Notes: generated from the sequence alone by a model not told the origin. DNA of 64,000 bases from Paenibacillus dendritiformis (GCF_945605565.1 NZ_OX216966.1:6615001-6679000); one strand, 5' to 3'; numbered from the stretch's first letter, positions 1 through 8,645 are shown. Numbers and translations are program-made.

Positions 1-320
1 AGGAGAAAACCGATGACCATCCCGTTGACCACAAGAAAGAAAGCGGGAAGCAACCCGAACAGAAACCCGGCAAACATGATGATAACCGCTTTGATCGCAT
101 TGTTGTAAAAGATGAATACGAAGAACGACAGCTCCTGATTCTCCGCCTTCATCAGCTGTTCCTTCACCTGTCCGAGACCGGCCAACTGATCGGTCACGAA
201 CTTCTGCAGAACATCAAGCCGGTTCCCGAGCACATAGCCAACTGCGAAGAGCAGCACGGACGCAAGCAAATACCAGCGCAATTCGGCCAATGTCTTCCAC
301 CATGAACGTAATGACAACAT
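1..320 (-). CDS. SpoIIM/DUF95-family membrane protein (partial, C-terminus off window)
   Basis: Only the first 106 or so codons are inside the window; the gene runs off the left edge. Reading leftwards from an ATG at 320, the protein starts MLSLRSWWKTL, has a first membrane segment at about residues 17-28, a polar stretch, then a long hydrophobic region containing FYNNAIKAVIIMFAGFLFG and FFLVVNGMVIGF. The NNxxKAxxxMFxGxxxG pattern is typical of the stage II sporulation protein M (DUF95) family. SpoIIM proper works in forespore engulfment with SpoIID and SpoIIP, but many bacteria carry non-sporulation members of this family, so the exact role is not settled here. It diverges from pdaB. Confidence 0.7.
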   Translation of the reverse strand, partial: MLSLRSWWKTLAELRWYLLASVLLFAVGYVLGNRLDVLQKFVTDQLAGLGQVKEQLMKAENQELSFFVFIFYNNAIKAVIIMFAGFLFGLLPAFFLVVNGMVIGFL

Positions 321-394
321 AAGTTCTACCCTTTCCCGCTCCGCGCCGGACGACTGCAGCCGATCGAATTCGGGTTGCCGCCCGGTAAGAGCTG

Positions 395-422
395 TCATAT
401 TTTAATACCCCAAGCATACAGT
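395..422 (+). promoter_or_regulatory. Candidate sigma-E promoter of pdaB
   Basis: A -35-like TCATATT (395-401) is followed after 13 bp by CATACAGT (415-422), which fits the mother-cell sigma-E pattern (KMATATT, 13-15 bp, CATACANT). It lies 75 bp before the pdaB start. Inferred from consensus only. Confidence 0.5.
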
Positions 423-496
423 GTACTAAACAAGCGTGACAAGCTTGCAGCTTATGATCCGTATCCTATTCATCGTAACGAGAGGAGCGCACTTGC

Positions 497-1300
497 ATGA
501 GTTCTTTTTACGTATTCAGCGGCAAAAAAATCAAACGCGTCTTTTTCCTCATTGCTGCCGCACTGCTGGCCGCCGGTGTGGTATATGTGGAAAGCGACAA
601 CATTACCGTCTTTTCCGAATCCAACCCTTCCGCGATTTACAGTGTGCCGACCGACAAAAAAGTCATTGCCCTGACCTTCGATATTAGCTGGGGCGACAAA
701 CGGGCCGAGCCGATCCTTGACATACTGAAGGAAAAGGGAGTGAACAAAGCGACGTTCTTCCTGTCATCCCCTTGGAGCAAGACGCATCCCGATATTGTGA
801 AAAAAATGGTGAGCGCCGGTTATGAAATCGGAAGTCACGGCCATAAGCACGTCAACTACAGCAGCCTGAGCGATGAAGAGATTCGCAAGCAAATCACGAC
901 CGCCCATCAGCTTCTCAAGGAGGTTACCGGTCAGGACGCCAATCTGATCCGGATGCCGAACGGCGATTTCGACAAGCGGGTGCTCCGAATCGCGGACAAC
1001 CTGAACTACAAAGTCATTCAATGGGATACCGATTCACTGGATTGGAAAAACCCTGGCGTCGATACGATCGTCAAACGCGTCGTCGGCAAAGCCCACCCCG
1101 GAGATATCGTCTTGCTCCATGCCAGCGATTCATGCAAGCAGACCCATCTCGCTCTCCCCACCATCATTGACAGTCTGCGGGCCAAAGGATATGAATTCGT
1201 CACGGTGTCGGAGCTGATTCAGCAGACCGACATGAAGAGCAAGCCGATTGAGGACAAGACGACGATGAGCGAGCACCTGCACAAGGCTGTTGGAATGTAG
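497..1300 (+). CDS. pdaB: Polysaccharide deacetylase-family sporulation protein PdaB
   Basis: The 267-residue protein has an N-terminal membrane anchor (about residues 12-30) and one NodB-type deacetylase domain. Visible motifs are ALTFDISWGD (motif 1), GSHGHKHVNYSS (motif 2, with the metal-binding HxxxH), RMPNGDF (motif 3), WDTDSLDW (motif 4) and IVLLHASDS near the end. As in B. subtilis PdaB (recalled), motif 1 reads TFDI and not TFDD, so the usual second aspartate is missing. PdaB is needed to keep the spore cortex intact, but its substrate is uncertain. The ATG at 497 has GAGGAG nine bases upstream. It lies beside kbaA and gerD, as in Bacillus, and is preceded by a sigma-E-like promoter. 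Confidence 0.9.
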   Translation: MSSFYVFSGKKIKRVFFLIAAALLAAGVVYVESDNITVFSESNPSAIYSVPTDKKVIALTFDISWGDKRAEPILDILKEKGVNKATFFLSSPWSKTHPDIVKKMVSAGYEIGSHGHKHVNYSSLSDEEIRKQITTAHQLLKEVTGQDANLIRMPNGDFDKRVLRIADNLNYKVIQWDTDSLDWKNPGVDTIVKRVVGKAHPGDIVLLHASDSCKQTHLALPTIIDSLRAKGYEFVTVSELIQQTDMKSKPIEDKTTMSEHLHKAVGM

Positions 1301-1328
1301 CATATGCACCTTTGCCTTGCCGCATGAA

Positions 1329-1357
1329 AAAAAGCTGGCGGAATTCCGTCAGCTTTT
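1329..1357. terminator. Bidirectional terminator between pdaB and kbaA
   Basis: A GCTGGCGGAATTCCGTCAGC hairpin is flanked by A-run and T-run on both sides, so it can stop both convergent genes. The stem overlaps the kbaA stop codon. Confidence 0.75.
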
Positions 1358-1951
1358 TGGTGTTCCCAATATACGGTTCAGCATGAGCACCTGATAGGCG
1401 TTGCATGCCGCGAGCGGCAGATAGACGTACCAGGTCGCGATCCCGCTAATATTCAAGGCGGACAGCGTCTCGACCGTCGTAATGGCGATCATGAAGAATA
1501 AGGTAGGAATGAATGCGGTCCTGTTGGTTGCCTTGACTTTAAAATAACCGACGATCAAGGCGACTGCGAGCACGGCCACACCAAGCAAAATATCGTTCAT
1601 CGCGTCTCCGCCCCGCTGCGATGTATTATCCGCAAGCAGCATGCGCAGGAACATCAGATCCAGCAGAGCAATGACGGTGAGCACCACTTGTATGTACGGC
1701 CAGGTTTTTTTGAACAATCCGATGGCAATGAAGTTCAGCGTAAGATACGCGAAAAAGCCCATCTGCGAGTATACGCTTACAGTAAAGCCGCTCAAAATCA
1801 ACTGCACTACATTCAATACCCCGTCCATCGGGCCATTGAAATTTTGGAACTCTCCCTGAATGATTTGCAGGGACAGACCCATCACTAATGTGATTCCGCC
1901 TCCGATAAGGAGCGTGGTCCAAAATAAGTAAAACCATTTTTTCAACGTCAA
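1349..1951 (-). CDS. kbaA: KinB-signalling pathway activation protein KbaA
   Basis: A multi-pass membrane protein of about 200 residues with six or so hydrophobic segments and the opening TLKKWFYLFWTT, matching KbaA in length and N-terminus. In B. subtilis KbaA activates the KinB histidine kinase that feeds the sporulation phosphorelay. I place the start at the TTG at 1951 because GGAGGTG ends seven bases upstream; the longer reading from 1969 would put that ribosome-binding site inside the gene. It is convergent with pdaB and divergent from gerD, the same trio as in Bacillus. Confidence 0.85.
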   Translation of the reverse strand: MTLKKWFYLFWTTLLIGGGITLVMGLSLQIIQGEFQNFNGPMDGVLNVVQLILSGFTVSVYSQMGFFAYLTLNFIAIGLFKKTWPYIQVVLTVIALLDLMFLRMLLADNTSQRGGDAMNDILLGVAVLAVALIVGYFKVKATNRTAFIPTLFFMIAITTVETLSALNISGIATWYVYLPLAACNAYQVLMLNRILGTPKS

Positions 1952-2014
1952 GGCGCTGCACCTCCGCAATGTTCATTATTTTACCAAGGTTCTCAGCAAA
2001 AAACTATAACTGTC

Positions 2015-2046
2015 AAACATAATTCACAATTCCTCCTGCCATACTA
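2015..2046 (+). promoter_or_regulatory. Candidate sigma-G promoter of gerD
   Basis: CATACTA at 2040-2046 is a perfect forespore sigma-G -10 element, with AAACATA 18 bp upstream as a partial -35. gerD is a known sigma-G gene in B. subtilis, which supports the call. Confidence 0.5.
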
Positions 2047-2086
2047 CGCGTGAAGGTATGAATGGGACAGAAAGGAGTGCCGTGCC

Positions 2087-2785
2087 ATGAAGACATCATT
2101 TATCCGTCTCGCGATGGTTGGCGCCATTATGATGCTGCTTCTTACCAGCTGCGGGGCCGAACAGCCCGCTGCCCAGAGCACCATGGATTATAAAGAACTA
2201 AAAAGCATGGTTATCGATATTCTCAAGAGCGAAGAAGGCCAAAAAGCCGTTCAATCGGCGTCATCCGGAGGATCTGGCGGCGGCATGCAGATGCAGGCGA
2301 TGACGATGCAGCAGCAGGAGCAGATTCGTACGGCAGTGAAGGATACGCTCGTATCTCCCGAGTATGAGAAGGTGATCGAGGAGGTTATGAAGGATCCCAA
2401 ATTCGCCGGAGAATTCGCCAAAGCCGTCAATAAAGAAAATAAGGAGCTCCATAAAGCGTTAATTAAAGATCCGACATACCAGCAGTCGTTCGGCGAAATG
2501 CTGAAATCTCCCGATATGACGAAGGCTTACCTTGAGATGATGAAGACCCCGGACTATCGCAAGCAGATGATGACGCTTGTCAAAGATGCCATGGGCAGCC
2601 CGCTGTTCAAGCTTGAAGTCATGGATTTATTAAGCAAAGTCGTCAAGGAAGAGCTTCAGCCGGAAGAAAAGAAGAAAAAGCAGGAAGGTGAAGGCGGCAA
2701 GGGTGGTCAAGAAGGCGGTGGTGGAGGCGGAGGCGGAAAAGAAGAGGGCGGAGGCGAATCCGGCGGCGGCAGCTCCGGTTCATAG
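2087..2785 (+). CDS. gerD: Spore germination lipoprotein GerD
   Basis: The 232-residue protein has a lipoprotein signal with lipobox LTSC (Cys at about residue 22), a helical Met/Lys/Glu-rich middle (residues 35-195) with repeats of the KDP/SPxM type, and a low-complexity tail rich in Gly, Glu, Lys and Ser (about residues 198-232). This matches GerD, the inner-membrane scaffold that clusters germinant receptors into the germinosome of the spore. AAAGGAG lies nine bases before the ATG. It stands alone between its own sigma-G-like promoter and a terminator. The Gly-rich tail is the variable part of the family. Confidence 0.9.
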   Translation: MKTSFIRLAMVGAIMMLLLTSCGAEQPAAQSTMDYKELKSMVIDILKSEEGQKAVQSASSGGSGGGMQMQAMTMQQQEQIRTAVKDTLVSPEYEKVIEEVMKDPKFAGEFAKAVNKENKELHKALIKDPTYQQSFGEMLKSPDMTKAYLEMMKTPDYRKQMMTLVKDAMGSPLFKLEVMDLLSKVVKEELQPEEKKKKQEGEGGKGGQEGGGGGGGGKEEGGGESGGGSSGS

Positions 2786-2808
2786 ACCTCCCCTCCCCGG
2801 CATATGGC

Positions 2809-2834
2809 AAAGGACTCCGCATGGGAGTCCTTTT
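2809..2834. terminator. Terminator after gerD
   Basis: AAAGGACTCC, loop GCAT, GGGAGTCCTTTT: a strong stem with a T-run on the plus strand. It probably also serves the convergent salA. Confidence 0.75.
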
Positions 2835-2858
2835 GTGTTCAGCGATGATGCCGGCCAT

Positions 2859-3965
2859 TCAGGACAAACGCCGAACGACTTCTTCGGCCAGCTCGGTATA
2901 CAGCTTGCCGATAGCCGAATCCGCCTTGTACACTGAAGGCGAGAAGTCCGGCTCTGCCGGGTGATTGTCAGGCGAACCGAGCGGAATCTGGGCGAGCAGA
3001 TCGGCATGAAGCGCTTCCGCCAGCTTGCCCCCGCCTCCGCGGCCGAATACGTACTGCTTGTCTCCGCATTGCCCGCACTCGACATAAGCCATATTTTCAA
3101 CGACGCCTAAGATGTCATGCTTCGTATGGAGCGCCATCGAACCGGCCCGGGCTGCGACGAAGGCAGCCGTCGAATGAGGCGTCGTGACGATAATCTCCTT
3201 GCTGTTCGGGATCATCTGGTGAATGTCCAGTGCGATATCGCCCGTTCCCGGAGGGAGATCAAGCAGCACGATATCGAGCTCGCCCCACTCCACTTCCTGG
3301 AAGAAATTGCGGAGCATTTTGCCCAGCATCGGACCGCGCCATACGACCGGACTATTGTCTTCCACGAAAAAGCCCATCGACATCACTTTGACGCCGAACC
3401 GTTCAATCGGAATCACCATGTTGTCCTGCACGATCGGGCGGTCTTCAATCCCCATCATATCCGGGACGCTGAAGCCATAGATGTCGGCATCGATGAGTCC
3501 GACTCGCTTGCCCAGCCGGGCAAGGGCCGCCGCCAGATTGACGGTGACAGTCGATTTGCCGACGCCGCCCTTGCCGCTGGCGACGGCGATGAATTCCACG
3601 CCCGAAGCCGGATTCAGCAGCGGATGCCGCTCCATCCCGGCTCCATGCCCTGCCGGCTCGGCGCCTGGCCCCGACGCCTCTTCGGCTGGCTGCAGGCCGA
3701 TGGCTTGCAGCTCCGCCGCCGTCGCCAGCCGGATGCGGACATGGACGTCGTCCAGACCGAGCGGCGACAAGCGGGTCTGAATCTCGCGGGTAAGCCGCTC
3801 GCGCGCTTCAGCATCCGCGGCCTGGGGAGCGATCAGAGCGGTCAGCTTCACTTCTCCCGGCTTGATCATCAGATCGCGAATCCATTGAATATGAGTCAAA
3901 TCCTGGCCTGTCACGGGCTCCGTTAATCCATGCAGCGCTTGCAAAATATCTTCTTTCGTGATCAT
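2859..3965 (-). CDS. salA: Mrp/NBP35-family ATP-binding protein (SalA/ApbC-type)
   Basis: The 368-residue protein has an N-terminal MIP18/DUF59 domain (residues 1-85), a linker rich in Gly, Ala and Pro, then a P-loop domain with the deviant Walker A GKGGVGKST (about residue 132), DADIYG and DLPPGTGD motifs and a late ECGQCG pair. Mrp/ApbC proteins carry Fe-S clusters for delivery to apoproteins; the B. subtilis homologue SalA is also reported as a regulator of protease genes through scoC. GAGGTG lies five bases before the ATG. The position next to gerD and cwlD is the same as in B. subtilis. Confidence 0.88.
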   Translation of the reverse strand: MITKEDILQALHGLTEPVTGQDLTHIQWIRDLMIKPGEVKLTALIAPQAADAEARERLTREIQTRLSPLGLDDVHVRIRLATAAELQAIGLQPAEEASGPGAEPAGHGAGMERHPLLNPASGVEFIAVASGKGGVGKSTVTVNLAAALARLGKRVGLIDADIYGFSVPDMMGIEDRPIVQDNMVIPIERFGVKVMSMGFFVEDNSPVVWRGPMLGKMLRNFFQEVEWGELDIVLLDLPPGTGDIALDIHQMIPNSKEIIVTTPHSTAAFVAARAGSMALHTKHDILGVVENMAYVECGQCGDKQYVFGRGGGGKLAEALHADLLAQIPLGSPDNHPAEPDFSPSVYKADSAIGKLYTELAEEVVRRLS

Positions 3966-4024
3966 GATGGCACCTCGTCTCTATCAAGGTCAGCAGGCGG
4001 ACATGCCGCTTCGTTACGTAGTCT

Positions 4025-4052
4025 ATTATATCATAGGAACTCTATTTACCAA
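4025..4052 (-). promoter_or_regulatory. Candidate sigma-A promoter of salA
   Basis: On the minus strand TTGGTA (4052-4047), a 16-bp spacer and TATAAT (4030-4025). The -35 overlaps the final codons of cwlD. Confidence 0.5.
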
Positions 4053-4812
4053 TGTTTTCCCCTGCCATAAAGCGGAGTATTCCTTTGTAGACCGAGGCGG
4101 CCACCTTGCGCTGATACTGTTCATCCGCCAGCTTGCGGGATTCTTCCAGATTCGAGAGGAATCCCACCTCGACGAGCGCTGACGGAATCTCGACGTGATC
4201 CATCAGATACAAGCGCCGATCCACCGGCTTGGCCACCCGATCCGTATTTTCGAGATTGCGCCGGATCTCGGACTGAATCCATTTGGCCAGGCGCTCGCTC
4301 TCCGGGTGCTGCTTCGTATAGAACGATTGGGCGCCGCTCCACCTGCCCGACGGAATGCTGTTCATATGCAGACTAATCAGAATGTCCGCTTTCTTTTCCT
4401 GAACGAAGCTAACGCGCCGCTTCAAATCCTCTGTTTTGCGCTTTGCATACCCTTTGGTGTCCGGGGCCGCCAGATCGTAGTCCCCTTCCCGGGTCATGAA
4501 GACGATCGCTCCCGCCTGCTGCAAATAATCCCGCAAATATAAGGCGATAGAGAGATTGATATCTTTCTCAATCACTCCTTGCTTGCTGACCGCGCCGCCA
4601 TCCGGCCCCCCATGGCCCGCATCAATGACGACGACCTTCCCGGATAACGGTATTGTCCAATAGGTCCATGTCTTCGTAGCCGGCATCTCGGCGGTCATGA
4701 TGGCGATGACGGCCAGCACAAGGCAGAGGCTGACGAGCCATTTACGCACGCTGTGCAGGGATATCCACAAAATTGACGTTTTTTTGCTACGCTTCTCAGG
4801 CCATTTGATCAT
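4042..4812 (-). CDS. cwlD: N-acetylmuramoyl-L-alanine amidase CwlD (spore cortex)
   Basis: Read from the ATG at 4812 (GGAGGTGG nine bases upstream), the protein has 256 residues, an N-terminal membrane segment (about residues 22-42) and an Amidase_3 domain. Zinc ligands and the catalytic Glu are visible in VVIDAGHGG, VIEKDIN, SLHMNS and VEVGFLSN. CwlD works with PdaA to make muramic-delta-lactam in the spore cortex, the signal read by germination lytic enzymes. The longer reading from 4845 would place the ribosome-binding site inside the gene. A sigma-E-like promoter precedes it. Confidence 0.92.
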   Translation of the reverse strand: MIKWPEKRSKKTSILWISLHSVRKWLVSLCLVLAVIAIMTAEMPATKTWTYWTIPLSGKVVVIDAGHGGPDGGAVSKQGVIEKDINLSIALYLRDYLQQAGAIVFMTREGDYDLAAPDTKGYAKRKTEDLKRRVSFVQEKKADILISLHMNSIPSGRWSGAQSFYTKQHPESERLAKWIQSEIRRNLENTDRVAKPVDRRLYLMDHVEIPSALVEVGFLSNLEESRKLADEQYQRKVAASVYKGILRFMAGENIGK

Positions 4813-4851
4813 ACAAAAAGTCCACCTCCGTTCCCATACAGACACTAATCA

Positions 4852-4880
4852 TCTATATGGGACAAGGTGGACAAATATAC
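4852..4880 (-). promoter_or_regulatory. Candidate sigma-E promoter of cwlD
   Basis: On the minus strand GTATATT (4880-4874), a 14-bp gap and CATATAGA (4859-4852), close to the sigma-E consensus. cwlD is sigma-E dependent in B. subtilis. Confidence 0.5.
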
Positions 4881-4920
4881 ATCGATTTAAGCTAACCATA
4901 GCAAGCTGGAGCGATCGGAT

Positions 4921-6096
4921 CTACGCCTTCTGATTCGCCGGCTCCGACATGCCTTCGATCAAGATCCGGGCCACTTCCGGACGCGAAAATTCAGGCGGCG
5001 GACAAATGCCGTTCCGCAGCATCTCGCGCACCTTCGTCCCGGACAAGGCGACATGCCGCTCCTTCGGATGCGGGCATGTCTTGCTGGATGCCATATTGCC
5101 GCAAGCGGTGCAATAGAAGCTGTGCTCGAAGAAGAGCGGCATGATGCCGAGCTCTTCCGGATCGAATTCACGGAAAATATGCTGAGCGTCATAAGTGCCG
5201 TAATAATCGCCTACGCCGGCATGATCGCGGCCGACGATGAAGTGGGTGCAGCCGTAATTTTTGCGGACAATGGCGTGAAAAATCGCCTCTCTCGGACCCG
5301 CGTACCGCATCGCGGCCGGGAAGACGCCGAGAAAGACCCGGTCTCTCGGATAATAATGCTCCAGCAGACTGACATAACTGCGCATGCGCACATCCGCAGG
5401 CACATCGTCGGACTTCGTCTCGCCGACGAGCGGATTGAGGAACAGCGCGTCTACAATCTCCATCGCGCTCTTCTGGATGTACTCGTGAGCCCGATGAACC
5501 GGATTGCGGGTCTGGAAGCCGACGACGGTCCGCCAGCCGCGTTCCCGGAAGATCTGTCTCGTCTCGGCCGGATCGAAGTAATACTCGCCGAAGCGTTCCG
5601 GCTTCAGCCTGCGCAGCAAGCGAATGCTCCCGCCGACACAGAACGTCGGGCGCTCCAGCAGCTTCTGGACGCCCGGGTGAGCGGCATCCGTTGTGCGGAA
5701 CACCTGCTCCGCCTCATGATACGGATCGATCTCGAAGATGCTCTGCACCTCGATCGTCCCGTACAATACGCCATCCTCTTCGCCTATGAGGGCCGCTTCC
5801 TCGCCGTTGCGCAGCCCGCTTGCGGTCTCCGCATCGACCGGGAGCGTAATCGGAAGGCTCCATACCGTGCCGTTCGCGAGTCTCATCCGTTCCACCACGT
5901 GACGGTAATCTTCTTCGTTCATGAAGCCCTGTAAGGGAGAAAATGCCCCTATGGCAATGAGATCGGCATCGGACAGCGTTCGTCGGTTGATTCGGATGGC
6001 GGGAAGGCCGGCAGCTTCCTGCTCGATTCGCCCGGCCTCCGCTTCCGGGACGAGCCTGGAGATGAGGTGGCCTCCATGCGGTAAGATTGTGCTCAT
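4921..6096 (-). CDS. sat: Sulfate adenylyltransferase (ATP sulfurylase)
   Basis: The 391-residue enzyme turns sulfate and ATP into adenylyl sulfate (APS) and pyrophosphate. It has the PUA-like N-terminal domain ([18 protein letters not shown]) and the catalytic domain with [11 protein letters not shown] (about residue 195) and [12 protein letters not shown] (about residue 290). There is no APS-kinase domain at the C-terminus. A four-Cys cluster near the end (CTACG..SSKTCPH) is common in bacterial monofunctional enzymes. It follows cysH after a 21-bp gap, so the two form one operon. Its place between cwlD and rpsI is not the B. subtilis arrangement. Confidence 0.93.
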   Translation of the reverse strand: MSTILPHGGHLISRLVPEAEAGRIEQEAAGLPAIRINRRTLSDADLIAIGAFSPLQGFMNEEDYRHVVERMRLANGTVWSLPITLPVDAETASGLRNGEEAALIGEEDGVLYGTIEVQSIFEIDPYHEAEQVFRTTDAAHPGVQKLLERPTFCVGGSIRLLRRLKPERFGEYYFDPAETRQIFRERGWRTVVGFQTRNPVHRAHEYIQKSAMEIVDALFLNPLVGETKSDDVPADVRMRSYVSLLEHYYPRDRVFLGVFPAAMRYAGPREAIFHAIVRKNYGCTHFIVGRDHAGVGDYYGTYDAQHIFREFDPEELGIMPLFFEHSFYCTACGNMASSKTCPHPKERHVALSGTKVREMLRNGICPPPEFSRPEVARILIEGMSEPANQKA

Positions 6097-6117
6097 AATT
6101 CGTTCTCCCTTCGCTAG

Positions 6118-6810
6118 TTACTGATGAAGCCCGCATTCCACCTTCCCGGTTCCGGACCAGCGCCCAGCGCGCGGATCTTCTCCAGGCCGCACCTGACGCG
6201 TGCAGTAGCTGCAGCCGATGCTGGGATAGTTCAGATCATGCAGCGGATTGTACACGACGTCATGCGAACGAATGTAGTTCCATACGTCTTCGGAAGTCCA
6301 CGCGGCAAGCGGATTGAACTTCATCAGGCCGAACTTCGTATCATACTCCACCTTCTTGGTATGAGCCCGGGTTGGCGCCTGATCGCGGCGAATTCCGGTA
6401 ATCCAGGCATCATATTGCCCGAGAATGCCGGTCAGCGGCTCGACCTTCCGTATATTGCAGCATAGATTCGGCTCTCGTTCCCACAGCGCTTCCCCGTGCA
6501 GCTCGGCCTGCTCTTCGGGCGAGAGCGCCGGAGCGACGCGGACGAACTCCAGATTGTAGCGCTCGCTCAGCCGATCGCGTGTCTCATAGGTCTCCCGGAA
6601 GTGAAAATCGGTATCCAAATAGAATATATCGGTTGACGGGCTGATGCGCTGCAGCATATCAACCAGGACAACATCTTCCGCGCCGAAGCTGCATGCGAAG
6701 GTCAATTTCGGAAACGTCTCGACCGCCCAGGCAATCAGTTCTTCCGGAGCCGTATGCTCGAATTGCTCTGCCTTCTCTTGTGCCAGCGCTTCCTTTTCCA
6801 ACAGATTCAT
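6118..6810 (-). CDS. cysH: Adenylyl-sulfate (APS/PAPS) reductase
   Basis: A PP-loop reductase of 230 residues that reduces APS to sulfite with thioredoxin. FACSFGAED is the nucleotide-binding loop. The pairs CCNIRK (about residue 118) and GCSYCTRQV (about residue 200) form the CC-CxxC 4Fe-4S site, pointing to APS over PAPS as substrate. The catalytic Cys is in VECGLH at the C-terminus. I start at the ATG at 6810 because GGAGGAG ends six bases before it; the extension to 6825 would start inside that site. First gene of the cysH-sat operon behind a strong promoter. No sulfite reductase or sulfate permease gene is in the window. Confidence 0.92.
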   Translation of the reverse strand: MNLLEKEALAQEKAEQFEHTAPEELIAWAVETFPKLTFACSFGAEDVVLVDMLQRISPSTDIFYLDTDFHFRETYETRDRLSERYNLEFVRVAPALSPEEQAELHGEALWEREPNLCCNIRKVEPLTGILGQYDAWITGIRRDQAPTRAHTKKVEYDTKFGLMKFNPLAAWTSEDVWNYIRSHDVVYNPLHDLNYPSIGCSYCTRQVRPGEDPRAGRWSGTGKVECGLHQ

Positions 6811-6867
6811 GTGTCGCTCCTCCACTCATGAATTATTCCGAGTTTTTCAATATGTTTTGTTTATTTA

Positions 6868-6895
6868 ATTATAAGTCCTTTCCTATCTTTGTCAA
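6868..6895 (-). promoter_or_regulatory. Consensus sigma-A promoter of cysH-sat
   Basis: On the minus strand TTGACA (6895-6890), 16-bp spacer, TATAAT (6873-6868): both hexamers are perfect. Such a strong core promoter implies a repressor. The AT-rich stretch just downstream (containing CGGAATAATTC) is where a CymR-type cysteine repressor might bind, but I cannot establish that. Confidence 0.75.
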
Positions 6896-6975
6896 TTTAT
6901 TTTTCTGCATATTGCAACGTCTCGATGTTACAGCATATACCGGGACATTGCCCCAGGTGAATGTTCACGGACAAC

Positions 6976-7003
6976 AAAAATCGGGCTTGCCGTCAAGCCC
7001 GAT
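6976..7003 (-). terminator. Terminator after the DUF2264 gene
   Basis: On the minus strand ATCGGGCTTG, loop ACGG, CAAGCCCGAT then TTTTGTTG: a ten-pair perfect stem with a T-run. It insulates cysH from the upstream gene. Confidence 0.85.
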
Positions 7004-7046
7004 CTCCTAGGTTCATTCGGTTCTCTAAAACAAATTCTCCTACTCG

Positions 7047-8288
7047 CTAATCCGCTATTGCCTCATCAATGGGGAACGGTTCTCCGGACCATGCCTTGCG
7101 CGAAGTCCAGGCTTCCTCCCCTTGCCAGAAAGAATGATCGGGAGTGAGGCCAAGCGGCAGCAATACCGTTGAGCATAAATAAAGGCTGCCCGTAGATATG
7201 TAGGCTTCACCGATACCTGGCTGATGGCCGCAGAAGCCGATGGTCAGCCACCCATCTGCGGTGAAGGTTCCTTCCGCCTCCAGCATGCGCTGCATGACCG
7301 CCGTCAAGCCGCAGCGCACCTGCGCCGGGGACAAGGAGGAAGGCAATTGATCCAGCCAGGCCAGCTGCGCCAACAAGTGGAATACGCCGCATCGATAGGC
7401 GAGCGATCGTCCGAGCGGCGGGAAGGTCCCTTCCGGCGAGATCATCCGCTCCAATTGCCCGGCATGCCGCTTGGCCCTCTTCCCTACCGCCGCCTTCAGG
7501 CGTTCCCAGTCCGGGTAGAGATGGCCGACCGCCGTCAACATATCCACCATCATCGGCTGGATGACGAAGCTGTTGTAATAGTCGGCATGGTAGGCCGGGC
7601 CGTCCCCATATGTGCCATCGCCCGCATACCATGATTCGTGCTGCTTCAAGGCGTAATCGATCCGCATCGCATCCCAATCGGCTTCGCCCGCTTGGTACAG
7701 GAATGCTTCGATAGCCGCAGAGAACAGCAGCCAATTGTTATAATGCGGCCGGATGCGCCGCGTCTCCCGCAGCGCGTTAACTACCTGCCGGCGGACCCTG
7801 TCGCCGAGCGGCAGCCACAATGCCTCTGGCGCCCTGAGTAGCGCCTGAGCCAGAAAAGCCGCATCCACCAGCGGTTGATACCCTTCGCTGAAGTTCAGCC
7901 GGTCCGGCGAATCCGGCGCGGTGGCCGCATCGATCGCCTCCATATACCACCCCATCATTCGCTCTCGCAGATCCGCCTCCTCCGGGGGACCGCCCGTCAG
8001 AGCCAGCCAAGGCGCGATGCCGGCCATCAAGCGGCCGAAGGCCTCCAGCCCGGCGTACGGGCCGCGCCCGTCCCCGCTGCTCTCCAGCGGCATATCCCGC
8101 TGCAAGCGCCGCTCTGCAAGCGCCTTCAAGACTGGCGTCGCCAATCGCTCCAGCACATGCAGCCAATAGGCCCGATTCCGAACGCCCGGATCGAAGTCAA
8201 GACCGCTTTTGGCGCACGTCTCTTCGCTCCGCGAACAATTCGAGCTTGCCGAGAGCAAGTGCCGCTCCGTCGTCTCTTGTGATGCCAT
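7047..8288 (-). CDS. DUF2264 domain-containing protein (putative polysaccharide-related)
   Basis: A protein of 413 residues from the ATG at 8288 (AGGAGG seven bases upstream), with no signal peptide, so cytoplasmic. Trp- and Tyr-rich motifs such as RPHYNNWLLFSAAIEAF, DGPAYHADYYNSFVIQPM, GRSLAYRCGVFHLLAQLAW and GSLYLCSTVLLPLGL are those of DUF2264 (COG4289), an all-helical toroid family related to enzymes acting on uronic-acid sugars. No substrate can be named from sequence. It is monocistronic with its own terminator, and its base composition is somewhat richer in GC than the ribosomal genes beside it. It looks like an insertion next to rpsI. Confidence 0.75.
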   Translation of the reverse strand: MASQETTERHLLSASSNCSRSEETCAKSGLDFDPGVRNRAYWLHVLERLATPVLKALAERRLQRDMPLESSGDGRGPYAGLEAFGRLMAGIAPWLALTGGPPEEADLRERMMGWYMEAIDAATAPDSPDRLNFSEGYQPLVDAAFLAQALLRAPEALWLPLGDRVRRQVVNALRETRRIRPHYNNWLLFSAAIEAFLYQAGEADWDAMRIDYALKQHESWYAGDGTYGDGPAYHADYYNSFVIQPMMVDMLTAVGHLYPDWERLKAAVGKRAKRHAGQLERMISPEGTFPPLGRSLAYRCGVFHLLAQLAWLDQLPSSLSPAQVRCGLTAVMQRMLEAEGTFTADGWLTIGFCGHQPGIGEAYISTGSLYLCSTVLLPLGLTPDHSFWQGEEAWTSRKAWSGEPFPIDEAIAD

Positions 8289-8586
8289 CGCCATTCCTCC
8301 TGTTTGCACGTTTTCCAGACCCGAATTGAGCAGTACTGCATCTTCTCATTATAACGGATGCACCGGTCGGCATATATAACAAAACCACTGTTTCGCTGCA
8401 CGGAAAGAGGGGTTGATTCCGACTAGAGTCTCAGGCGACACAGAGGTTCAATAATAGGGACTGCTGGCATTCTGCATGCCCATTCGGCAACAATCCAATG
8501 AAACCAGCCTTTCGGGAAGGAGGACCTGATTGGAATCGGCGGCCAACGCCACATCCGCTGCTTGCAGCATGTAGCCCTCCTGAAAA
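8289..8586. other. Intergenic region upstream of the DUF2264 gene, no gene seen
   Basis: About 300 bp with no credible gene. On the minus strand a TATAAT (8353-8348) could be the -10 of the DUF2264 gene, but I see no good -35. The stretch 8410-8580 has no recognised family or strong hairpin; a 61-codon reading on the minus strand there has no supporting features. Confidence 0.4.
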
Positions 8587-8621
8587 AATGAAAAGCCCCT
8601 GACCAACAAGGGCCAAGGGCG
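8587..8621 (-). terminator. Terminator after rpsI (end of the ribosomal super-operon)
   Basis: On the minus strand GCCCTTG...CAGGGGC followed by TTTTCATTTTTT, 25-40 bp after the rpsI stop. Confidence 0.75.
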
Positions 8622-8645
8622 ATAATCGTTGATATAACAGGCTTC

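Noticed and set aside
436..687. Frame overlapping the pdaB start
   Set aside because: Out of frame with pdaB, no site, no similarity.
8431..8616. 61-codon minus-strand frame between DUF2264 gene and rpsI
   Set aside because: Overlaps the rpsI terminator and lacks a ribosome-binding site.
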